Positions 20,259-30,198 of a DNA stretch of 64,000 bases are shown here, in pieces; the stretch's first letter is position 1; each line of letters starts with the position of its first letter. The position numbers and the translations under genes are program-made. Where the stretch lies: NCBI RefSeq assembly GCF_904849725.1, contig NC_058523.1:205247689-205311688 (forward strand). Direction: 5' to 3'. Source of the DNA: Hordeum vulgare subsp. vulgare. Lineage: Eukaryota > Streptophyta > Magnoliopsida > Poales > Poaceae. The notes under the pieces are model-generated. The model had not been told where the DNA came from. It searched no databases and worked only from the letters and a program-made list of their open reading frames with translations.

Positions 20259-22936
20259 ATTATCAATGCCTAGCTAAGGGCGTTAAACAATAGCGCTTGT
20301 TGGGAGGCAACCCAATGAATTTATCTTTTTCTTTCTGTTTTGTTGAGTCCACACTTTCACAATTCAGTTTTGATTGTGTTTTTTGTGTTTCTTTTTGTGT
20401 TTGAGCCAAGCAAAACCTTTATGACTAGTCTTGGTAATGGTTGTTTGATCCTGCTGGAAAAAGACAGAAACTTTTCGCTCACGAGATGATTTTTAATTTT
20501 TATTCAGAAAGAGTTTTTTAGTTGATTCGTTTTGCTGCTGATTGATATTCTTTTTTTCCCAGGCCTTCGTAATTTTTCAGATTTTTTGAGGTACTAGAAG
20601 TATACGAAGTATACAGATTGCTACAGACTAGTCTGTTTTTGACAGATTCTGTTTTTGTTGAGTTGGTTGCTTGTTTTGATGAAACTATGGTTAGTATGGG
20701 GGGGGTACTAGCCATGGAAAAGTGATAATACAGTAGCCCATCATCAATATAGATAGAATTCAAGTTTGCTACAGTACCAAAAGAAGTGGTAGTTTGTTTT
20801 CTTGTACTAATGTTATCACAAGGTTCTGTTTAAGTTTTGTGTTGTGAAGTTTTCAAGTTTTGGGTGATGTTCTCATGGACAAAGAGATAAGGAGTGTAAA
20901 GAGCTCAAGCTTGGGGATGCCGAAGGCATCCCAAGCCAAATTCAAGGACACCAAAAAGCCTAAGCTTGGGGATGCCCCGGGAAGGCATCCCCTCTTTCGT
21001 CTTCAATCCATCGGTAACATTACTTTGAGCTATATTTTTATTCACCACATGATATGTGTTTTGCTTGGAGCGTCTTGTATCTTAGGAGTCTTTTCCTTTT
21101 GTTGTGTCACAATCATCCTTGCTGCACACCTTTTTGAGAGAGAGAGACATGCACTCATCGTCATTTTGGTAGAATGCTCATAGTGCTTCACTTATATCTT
21201 TTGAGCTAGATACTTTTGCTCTTGTGCTTCACTTATATCTTTAGTGCACGGCGGTGCGTGATTTGGTAGTTGGCTTATGCTATGAAAGTAGTCCCAAATG
21301 TGCTAGCTACCCAAATAGGATGCAAAAACCTCCATCTTCATGTGCATTGAGTAGAAAGAGAAGTTTCGATTCCTCTCAATTAGTTTTGAGACGTGGATTC
21401 GGTAATATTGAGAGTTATGTTAGTAGGGTGTTGTGAATCTAGAGATACTTGTGTTGGAGTTAGTGATTCCCATAGCATGCACGTATGGTGAACCGCTATG
21501 TTAGGAAGTCGGAGCATAATTGATCTATTGATTGTCATCCTTTGTGTTGAGGTCGGGATCGCGCTATGGTTTACACCTACCAACCCTTCCCCTCGGAGTA
21601 TGCGTTTAGCACTTTGTTTCGATTACTAATAAAAACTTTCGCAATAAGTATGTGAGTTCTTCATGACTAATGTGAGCCCATGTTATAGATGCACTTTCAC
21701 CTTCCACCATTGCTAGCCTCTCTAGTGCCGCGCAATTCCCGTCGGTGCACAAACCCACCAAATTCCTTCCTCAAAACAGCCACCATATCTACCTACTATG
21801 GCATTTTCATAGCCATTCCGAGATATTATTGCCATGTAACTCCCACCGTTCCGTCTCATGACTTGTGCCATCACTCTCATATTGCCATCGCATGATCGTA
21901 AGATAGCTAGCGAGATGTTTCAACGTCATACGCCATGCTAGATCGTTGCACATCCCGGTACACTGCGAGAGGCATTTCCTATGGAGTCATCATCATTGTG
22001 ATCTTTGAGCCATGAGTAAATAAAAGTGTGATGATCATCATTATTAGAGCTTTGTCCCATGTGAGTAAATAAAAAAAAGAGGCCAAAGAGCACAAAAACA
22101 AAAAGAAAAAAAAGAGAAAAGAAAAAAAAGAGGCCTAAGAGCCCAAATGAAAAAAGAGAGAAAAAGAGAGAAGGGACAATGCTACTATCTTTTTCCACAC
22201 TTGTGCTTCATGTTAGCACCATGTTCTTCATGATTGAGAGCTTCTTGCTTTGTCACTACCATATGCTAGTGGGAATCTTCATTATATAACTTGGCTTGTA
22301 TATTCCAATGATGGGCTTCCTCAAAATTGCCCTAGGTCTTCATGAGCAAGCAAGTTGGATGCACACCCACTAGTTTTCCTTTTGAGCTTTCACATACTTA
22401 TAGCTCTAGTTCATCTCTTGTATGGCAATCCCTACTCATTCACATTGATATATATTAATGGGCATCTCCATAGCCTATTGATACGCCGAGTCAGTGTGAC
22501 CATCTCCTCCTTTTTCTCTCACAACCACCACCACACTCTATTCCACCTATAGTGCTATATCCATGGCTCGCACTGATGTATTGCGTGATAGTTATAAAAA
22601 GTTTGAGAAAGTAAGAGTGCGAAAACAATTACTTGGCCAATTCCGGGGTTGTGCACGATTTACATTAGTTGTGTGAGGATGATGGAGCATAGCCAGACTA
22701 TATGATTTTGTAGGGATAAATTTCTTTGGCCTTGTTATTTTGAAAGTTCATAATTACTTTGCTAGTTTGCTTGAAGTATTACTGTTTTACTGCAATAGAA
22801 AACTATTGTTTTGAATCTTACGGATCTGAACATTCATGTCACGTGAAAGAAGTTGCAAAGGACAACTATGCTAGGTAGCATTCCACATCAAAAATTCATT
22901 ATTTATCACTTCCCTACCCGAGGACGAGCAGGAGTT
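20259..22936 (+). other. Non-coding internal region of the non-autonomous Gypsy
   Basis: No coding frame recognised. Notable contents are two hairpins at 20908-20992 containing the PPT core, a purine-rich tract around 22065-22175 with many A/G repeats, and an extended 3' leader just before the PPT. The motif AAGCTTGGGGATGC also occurs inside the reading frame (19740-19753). Confidence 0.7.
20908..20992 (+). other. Paired hairpins containing the PPT core
   Basis: Each starts with AAGCTTGGGGATGCC. The first stem is GGGATGCC (20914-20921) with GGCATCCC (20925-20932) and a 3 nt loop. The second is GGGGATGCC (20968-20976) with GGCATCCCC (20984-20992) and a 7 nt loop. Both stems are perfect. The same 14-mer forms the terminal PPT next to the 3' LTR. 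Confidence 0.8.
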
Positions 22937-22951
22937 AAGCTTGGGGATGCT
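22937..22951 (+). other. Polypurine tract, non-autonomous Gypsy
   Basis: AAGCTTGGGGATGCT directly precedes the 3' LTR start TGATACG (22952). Confidence 0.8.
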
Positions 22952-24493
22952 TGATACGTCTCCAACGTATCTATAATTTTTGATGGTTTCATGCTATTAT
23001 CTTGTCAAACTTTGGATGCTTTGTATGCCTTTTATATATTTTTTGGGACTAACTTATTAACTCAGTGCCAAGTGCCAGTTCCTGTTTTTCCATGTTTTTG
23101 ACCCCTTTCAGAGGAGATTTTGAAACGAAGTCCAAATGGAAGAAAATCCCCGATTTTTTTTTTTGGAACGGAAGAAGATCGGGGAGCTTGGGAGCCAAGG
23201 CAGGGGAGCCCCAGAAGCCCCCACCCCGCGGCCGGGGGGGGGGGGGGGGGCGCCATCCAGGCTTGTGGGCCCCTGGACGCCCTTTGCCCTAGGTCTTTCG
23301 CCTATATATTCCCATAAATTCCAGAAAAAATTAGGAGATCATTGCAATCACTTTTCCGCCGCCGCAAGCTTCTGTATCCGCAAGATCCCATCTGGGGCAC
23401 GTTTTGGTGCCCTGCCAGAGGGGGGATTCAGACACAAAGGGCTTCTTCATCAACACCATGACCTCTCCGATGATGCGTGAGTAGTTCACCATAGACCTAC
23501 GGGTCCATAGCTAGTAACTAGATGGCTTCTTCTCTCTCTTGGATCTTCAATACAAAGTTCTCCATGATCTTCATGGAGATCTATCCGATGTAATCTTCTT
23601 TTGCTGTGTGTTTGTCGAGATCCGATGAATTGTGGATTTATGATCAGATTATCTATGAATCTTATTTGAGTTTCTTCTGATCTATCTTACGCATGATTTC
23701 ATATCCTTGTAATTATCTTTGAGTTGTGGGTTTTGTCTGGCCAACTATATCTATGAATCTTGCAATGGGAGAAGTGCTTGTTTTTGGGTTCATACCGTGC
23801 GGTGACCTCACCCAGGGACAGAAGGGGTAGCAAGGCACGCATCTTGTTGTTGCCATCAAGGGTAAAAAGATGGGGTTTTCATCATTGGTTTGAGATTATC
23901 CCTCTACATCATGTCATCTTGCTTAAAGCATTACTCTGTTCGTCATGAGCTCAATACACTAGATGCATCCTGGATAGCGGTCGATGTGTGGAGTAATAGT
24001 AGTAGATGCAGAAAGTATCGGTCTACTTGTCTCGGACGTGATGCCTATATTTATGATCATTGCCTTAGATATCGTCATGACTTTGCGCAGTTCTATCAAT
24101 TGCTCGACAGTAATTTGTTCACCCACCGTGATACTTGCTATTTTGAGAGAATACTCTAGTGAACACTATAGCCCCCAGGGTCTACTCCACACCATATTTT
24201 CAGCCTTACACTTTTTACATCATGGCACTTTCCGCCTTCAGATCTCACCTTGCAAACTATCTTGAAGGGATTGACAACCCCTTTGAAGCGTTGGGTGCAA
24301 GCTTGTTTGTGTTTGCGCATGTACTCTGGACTTGACGAGACCCTCCTTCTGGATCGAAACCTTGGTTCTCAAACGGAGGGAAATACTTACTGCTCCGGTG
24401 CTGCATCACCCTTTCCTCTTCAAGGGAAAAACCAACGCAAGCCCAGCCTCTGTCAACGTGTCAATTTCTGGCGCTGTTGTTTGTGGGATAGCA
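22952..24493 (+). repeat. 3' LTR, non-autonomous Gypsy
   Basis: 1542 bp, colinear with the 5' LTR, ending GTGGGATAGCA and followed by the TSD CCACG. The arm GGCTTGTGGG (23260-23269) lies 32 bp before TATA (CTATATATT from 23302). A G17 run (23234-23250) replaces a G6 run of the 5' LTR and disrupts the hairpin's loop side. Confidence 0.92.
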
Positions 24494-24498
24494 CCACG

Positions 24499-24706
24499 CC
24501 GCTGTGCTACCGTTGAATTCAGCTACCTATTCGTCTCTCTTGCTAGATCATTATCGAGCTGCACGTGTGTTGAACGTGCAGGTACCGTTCGTTCTGCACT
24601 AGATCGGGAAAGATCGTGATGGGATCGCGGGACACATCGTGATTGGGTCGCGAAGACGTTCGACTACATCAACTGCCTTATATACGCTTCCGCTTATGTG
24701 ACTACC
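24499..24706 (+). repeat. Copia 3' LTR, second part, truncated
   Basis: Resumes the Copia LTR after the CCACG duplication: TCGTCTCTCTTGCTAGATC, the hallmark GCACTAGATCGGGAAAGATC area and CGACTACATCAACTGCC. Similarity to the other LTR stops at about 24706, so the terminal portion with the CA end is missing. Confidence 0.75.
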
Positions 24707-25790
24707 CGAGACCGACGCTCCAGAAGAGTCCCCTCTTATTCCATTGCTGTCGTGCGATTAGATTGTTTGTCGCATTCATCATGGCATCATCCACATCATC
24801 TGCATAGCATGGGCACTTCGCTGCTGCCAGTTTTCAAAACTTGCATCCGTTAATAGTTGTTGGTTCTCTCCGTGTTCGTCGTTGACCATTTTGTGCCCGA
24901 CCACACATGCACGCGCCCATGCCATCGATAAAATATTGTTCTTAAAAGTGTCTAAAAAGTATTCTCGGATTGGGTTGAAACTTGGCGTGCGGTCTTAAAA
25001 TAATGTAGGTAGGGCGCCTACCAAATTTCATCGCAATCGAAGTCCATTTGATACCCGAATGGTCGACCGTAGCGGCACCATCATCGGTTTATCGTTGGAT
25101 GTTTACGGTGTTTTAAAAACGTGTGTCGTGGGCCACAATCTCCCTCCCTTCTTATCCTACCACCACCCTACACAACCATTAAGTCCTAACCTAGCCCTTA
25201 CCCACAACCGGGGCCATCCTATCGCGATCGTGCGGTTGGAATCGGTGCAAGAGTCCCTAACCCTAGATCCGTGTCTATAAATAGACACCCAGGTCCAGCC
25301 TCTCCTCGTTTCCCGTGCCGCCAAACCCTAGACGACGCAGCCTCTCTACTCCCACCTCACGCTCAGGGCCCGCCAGGCCCGAGCCAAGCCCTCCCGGGAC
25401 CAAAGGCCGCCGCCTCCAGCCCGAGGTTGCCCGAACCTCTTCGTCGACCTCAACCCTGCTCAGCCCCGAGCAGCCCCACTCCTCTCGAGCTCGCGAGAGA
25501 CGCAGGTCACCGCGCCTTGCCGCCACGAGTCGCCGCCGGCGGCCACCATCGCCTCCAGCCCCGACCACCTCCTGCCGCTGTCGGCCAATGCCCCATCCGC
25601 CGGGAGTCGCCGCCCTCGGCCTCCTTCGTCGCCATGCCTCTGCCCCGAGTGCTCGATCAGGATCGAGATCGAGATCCCATCGGCCTTGTTGACCGTTGGT
25701 GGGTCGGCCCGACTTAGCCGCTCGGTCTGCTCCAGGCGGTGCCAGATCTAGCCCGCAAGCCGGCCAGTCGGCCTCCACCACCTTTTTGAG
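24707..25790 (+). other. Unassigned promoter-like segment, probably an LTR piece
   Basis: About 1.1 kb that matches none of the other elements here. A perfect plant TATA box (TATAAATAG, 25276-25284) is preceded by CCCTAGATCCG and followed by a long GC-rich, C-rich stretch. That layout fits an LTR U3-R region or a gene's promoter and 5' leader. The overlapping GC-rich frames on both strands (25271-25781) lack domain signals and are probably composition artefacts. The edges are set by the Copia LTR on the left and the CACTA array on the right. Confidence 0.4.
25276..25284 (+). promoter_or_regulatory. TATA box in unassigned segment
   Basis: TATAAATAG in a context typical of grass LTR promoters. 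Transcription would run rightward into the GC-rich stretch; this was not tested. Confidence 0.5.
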
Positions 25791-28455
25791 CTAACCAAGG
25801 TTATTATGCCATTTTCGACTTAACTAAACTAATTATGTCATTTTGGATGAAAGTAAGCTAACTATCTGACATTTATGATGTAAAAAATGTTATTATGCCA
25901 TTTTTGACCTAACTAAGCTAATTATGTCATTTTAGAGGAAAACAAGCTAAGTATATAACATTTATGAGCTTACCAAGGTTCTTATGCAATTTTGAGATTA
26001 TTATGTCATTTAGGAGGAAGATACGCTAAGTTATGAGTTACCAAGGTTTTTGTGATGTTTTTACCTAACTAAGCTAATTATGTCATTTTGGAGCTAAATT
26101 AGCTAAATATGTCATTTTGGAGCTAAATTAACTAATTATGTCATTTTGTTGATAAATTAGCTAATTATGTCTTTGTTGGGTAAAATAAAGTAAGGAGAAG
26201 AAGAACGAGGAGAAGAAAGAGGGGGAGAAGGAGAAGAAGAAGAAGAAAAAGAAGGAGAAGAAGAAGAAGAAGAAGAAGGAGAAGAAGAAAAATAAGGATA
26301 AAAGAATAAGAAGGAGGAGAAGACGACGAAGAAGAAGGAGAGGAAGAGGAAGAGGATGATTACAATACTTTTCTTACTTAGAGCTTATTATCTCATTTAG
26401 GAGGAAGATACGCTAAGTTATGAGGTAACCAAGGTTCTGTGTTGTTTTTTACCTAACTAAGCTAATTATATCATTTTGGAGCTAAAGTAGCTAATTATGT
26501 CATTTTGGAGCTAAATTAGCTAATTCTGTCAATTTGGAGGATAATTAGCTAAGTATGTCTTTGTTGGGAAAATAAGCTAAGGAGAACAAGAAAGAGGAGA
26601 AGGAGAAGAAGAAGAAGAAGGAGAAGGAGAAGAAGAAGAAGAAGAAGAAGAAGAAGGAGAATAAGATGGAGAACAAGGAGAAGAAGAAGAAGAATAAGAA
26701 GAAGAAGAAGAAGAAGGAGAAGAATAGGAAGAGGATGATGACAATACTTTTCTTATTTTGAGCTTATTATGTCATTTAGGAGGAAGATATGCTAAGTTAT
26801 GAGCTAACAAAGGTTCTTGTGATGTTTTTACCTAACTAAGCTAATTATGTCATTTTGGAGCAAAAGTAGCTAATTATGTCATTTTGGATCTAAATTAGCT
26901 AATTATGTCATTTTGGTGGATGATTAGCTAAGTATGCCTTTGTTGGGAAAATAAGCTAAGGAGAAGAAGAAAGAGGAGAAGAAAGAGGAGAAGGAGAAGA
27001 AGAAGTAGGAGGAGGAGTAGGAAGAGGAGGAGGAGGAGGAGAAGAAGAAGTAGAAGAAGGAGGAGGAGGACGAGAAGAAGGAGAAGAAGAGGAAGAGGAT
27101 GATTACAATACTTTTCTTATTTAGAGATTATTTTGTCATTTAGGAGGAATATACACTAAGTTATGAGCTAACCAAGGTTCTTTTGATGTTTTTACCTAAC
27201 TAAGCTAACTATGTCATTTTGGAGCTAAAGTATCTAAGTATGTCACTTTGGAGCTAAATTAGCTAATTATGTCATTTTGGAGCTAACTTAGCTAATTATG
27301 TCTTTGCTGGGTAAAATCAGGTAAGGAGAATAAGAAAGAGGAGAATAAAGAGGAGGAGAAGGAGAAGAAGAAGAACAAGGAGGAGGATGAGAAGAAGAAG
27401 GAGAAGGAGGAGGAGGAGGAGAAGACGACGACGAAGAAGAAGGAGAGGAAGAGGAATAGGATGATTACAATACTTTTCTTATTTTGAGCTTATTATGTCA
27501 TTTAGGAGGAAGATACGCTAAGTTATGAGCTAACTAAGGTTCTTGTGATGTTTTTTACCTACCTAAGATAATTATGTCATTTTGGAGCGGAAGTAGCTAA
27601 TTATGTCATTTTGGAGCTCAATTAGCTAATTATGTCATTTTGGAGGATAATTAGCTAAGTATGTCTTTGTTGGGAAAATAAGCTAAGGAGAAGAACAAAG
27701 AGGAGAAGAAATAGGAGAAGGAGAAGTAGAAGAAGAGGGAGAAGAAGAAGAAGGAGGAGGAGGAGAAGAAGAAGGAGAAGAATAAGGCGAAGAAGCAGCA
27801 GCAGAAGAAGAAGAAGAAGAAGAAGAAGAAGAAGAAAAAGAAGAAGAAGAAGGATAAGAGGAAGAGGATGATTACAATAATTTTCTTATTTTTAGCTTTT
27901 TATGTCATTTTGGAGGAAGATATACTAAGTTATGAGCTAACAAAGGTTCTTGTGATGTATTTTACCTAAATAAGCTAATTATGTCATTTTGGAGCTAAAG
28001 TAGCTAATTATGTCATTTTGGAGGTAAATTAGCTAATTATGTCATTTTGGAGGATAATTAGCTAAGTATGTCTTTGTTGGGAATATAAGCTATGGAGAAG
28101 AAGAAAGAGGATAAGGAGAAGAAGAAGAAGAAGAAGAAGGAGGAGGAGGAGCAGAAGAAGAAGGACAAGGAGGAGGAGAAGAAGAACAACAACAAGAAGA
28201 AGGAGAAGAAGACGAAGAGGATGATTACTATACTTTTCTTATTTTGAGCTTATTTTGTTATTTTGGAGGAAAATACGCTAACTTATGAGCTAACCAAGGT
28301 TCTTGTGATGTTTTTACCTAACTAAGCTAATTATGTCATTTTGGAGCTAAAGTAGCTAATTATGTCATTTTGGAGCTAAATTAGCTAATTATGTATTTCT
28401 TGAACCTAAATTAGCTATTCACGTCATTTTGGAACTAAATTAGCTAATTATGTCA
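25791..28455. repeat. Compound tandem array: AT-rich 29-mers plus GAA tracts
   Basis: Large units begin near ATGATTACAATACTTTTC at 26356, 26735, 27099, 27461, 27868 and 28221, giving spacings of 379, 364, 362, 407 and 353 bp. Each unit has an AT-rich half with about three copies of a 29 bp sub-repeat (GCTAATTATGTCATTTTGGA followed by GCTAAATTA) and a purine half of GAA/GGA triplets. The junction of sub-repeats makes the palindrome AATTAGCTAATT. It lies 3' of the transposase gene, where CACTA elements carry subterminal repeats. Frames within it are not genes. Confidence 0.85.
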
Positions 28456-28486
28456 GGAATGAACAAGAGAATACTTACTGTCGTGA

Positions 28487-30190
28487 TCATCTAGGAGAAG
28501 CATCAGGGTTGCTCGGGCCGGTTGCATTTGGAGACGGTTGCCCTAGAGAAGGGTCGTGCGATGCCGCTCCGTAGTTATTCTGTAGAAAAGATATTGCAAT
28601 GTCTCGTTGGCATGATGACACTAAAATGTTAATACTAGTTTATAATGACCATTGAAATAATACTAGTTTATAATGACCATTGAAATGAAAATCACCGTGC
28701 CAACCGTAGAAAAGACGGGCATTGACGGAGGGGGTTGACCGGTCCTCTCGCACATAGACTGCACATTTGGTTTTGAGGAGTCCGTCGTATTAGTTAGTAA
28801 TGAAACAGACATTACACGCATGATTTTGCTAATGTGAAAAAGGAACTTACCACAAGAAGCTCGTACATGGCCCGCTGACCCACCTCATTCCGGGCCCTCT
28901 CCTCCTCCAACAACCAAGCCATGGTCCGGTCCCTCTCCTCAAGAGCAGCCTGGTTTGCCACTATCTCTTTCTAAAGAGCAGCCTGCAACACCATTCCTCG
29001 TTACCACTGTAATGATCGATGGCCACAAACACAATGAAATGGATGAAAGTTTTCTGTGTCCGTACAACTAACCTCGATGGCGAGATCGACTGGCTGTGGA
29101 CGATACGTTATCTCAGGACATGAGCTCGACTTGCGCGCCTTGATCTCCGGGAGAGTGAGTGGACAACGTATTATCCCATATCCAATGGCTATCGAGCCAT
29201 GGGGCCTCCCGCCACCAAATATCATCGCGAGCTCTGGATCCAAAGGTTCCTGGCTCGGGTTAAAGTCCTCCCCTTTCCTAGCCTTCCCCACGTCCTTGTA
29301 TTTCCCGAGCTTGTGCTGGGAGGAGATGTTGGTGAACTTCTCTGGATGATCCAGGTCAGACTCAGAGAATGCCTTGGCCTTCTTGTAGGAGGCCGTATGG
29401 GCCATGGCATAAAGGTCGTACAACTCCGGCACCTCCGTCTTATTGTGATGCGCCTAAAAGAAAGGAACAAAGTATTAGTAAAGGGCTCAAGCTAGCATGA
29501 AGAATTAGTTGCATGAATAAGGAAGCAAACCACAAACCCAGTTCCGTCCGATATGAATTAAGTTGGCGTTGCCTTGATGGTGTGGCACACCAACCATTTG
29601 GGCAAGCCAATCCTTCGAATTGTCGTGGACGGGTCGCCAGTTGCATGTGCACCACTCATCCACCAACGCCTCCCAACAATCCATCTATCCGCACACCATC
29701 TCGGGGGCACCTATAAGTTAGTAAAAATAATTTTGAGCGCTACGCCTACGAATGAAATCAAGAAAACTACGTACAAGGCCTTAAGAATAGGTAATTACCT
29801 TCATGTACTGCTCCTTCTTCAGATAATTTCCACAACACTCCTTCTTCTGCTTCTTAACACCACGTGTGGCGTAGTAGTCCCGAATAGTCTGTGGCCGAGC
29901 CTCGTGGCCCAAGTTCTCTAATAGCCGCCTGCGCTCGGCCTCGAGAGCATTGGATGCCGCCTCCTCATATCCCTCGTCGCACCTGTAGAAGGTCTGCAAT
30001 CAAACGAGACAACACCGATTAGTACAATAATTAGCTATATTGTTAATTTTAGATTGTGTAAAAGGAGAATTTACCCAAAAGGTGTTGATCACCATCTCGG
30101 CCCTCCTATGGCACAAGACACCATCTATAGTCTCCTCCGGCGGGGCCTGCGCAGCCTAGTACTGCTCCCAGGTAAATCCTAGTGTAGGAA
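28487..30190 (-). pseudogene. CACTA transposase 3' exons (Ptta/En-Spm-type)
   Basis: Several exons on the minus strand, judged by coding runs flanked by splice-like GT/AG. About 30190-30075 gives EETIDGVLCHRRAEMVINTFW with one internal TAG. About 29995-29800 gives YEEAASNALEAERRRLLENL. About 29712-29530 gives RWIVGRRWWMSGAHATGD. About 29455-29075 gives YDLYAMAHTASYKKAKAFSE and PEKFTNISSQHKLGKY. About 28985-28850 is a Glu-rich coil (LLEEERARNEVGQRA). The last exon stops at TGA 28487-28489 after SNPDASPR. The RW-IVG-W and coil pattern fits the plant Ptta/En-Spm transposase family as I remember it. Its link to TNP2 as one transcript is an inference. Confidence 0.65.
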
Positions 30191-30198
30191 CCTGACCC

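Larger units (their letters stand above)
17709..24493 (+). mobile_element. Non-autonomous Gypsy (TGATACGTCTCC LTR family)
   Basis: A complete 6.8 kb element with a perfect TSD CCACG (17704-17708 and 24494-24498). Order: LTR (17709-19255), PBS (19266-19283), one reading frame (19500-20258), a 2.7 kb non-coding stretch, PPT and LTR (22952-24493). There is no protease, RT, RNase H or integrase in any frame, so it would depend on another element's enzymes. The LTR resembles what I remember of Fatima/WHAM-type Triticeae Gypsy elements; the exact family should be tested. A related LTR with flanking pieces is at 33525-35162. Confidence 0.88.
4442..24706 (+). mobile_element. BARE1/WIS/Angela-type Copia, 3' half, three times interrupted
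   Basis: Only integrase C-terminus to 3' LTR remains, in four blocks: 4442-5430, 15249-16242, 16243-17708 and 24499-24706. The blocks align with the better copy at 47271-51260. Removing the Sabrina-like element restores the reading across its TACAA duplication (LYVIQ followed by PEGFVDP). Removing the non-autonomous Gypsy restores the LTR across its CCACG duplication. The right end lacks the last part of the LTR that the other copy has after its GATCTACAAGGG sequence. The left part was displaced by the minus-strand Gypsy and lies beyond the window. Confidence 0.85.

Noticed and set aside
25271..25781. GC-rich frames on both strands (up to 168 codons)
   Set aside because: Composition-driven, Arg/Pro/Ser-rich on both strands with no domain; probably an LTR leader.
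25791..28455. CRISPR-like repeat array
   Set aside because: Units are variable, not separated by unique spacers, carry GAA tracts and lie in a eukaryotic transposon.
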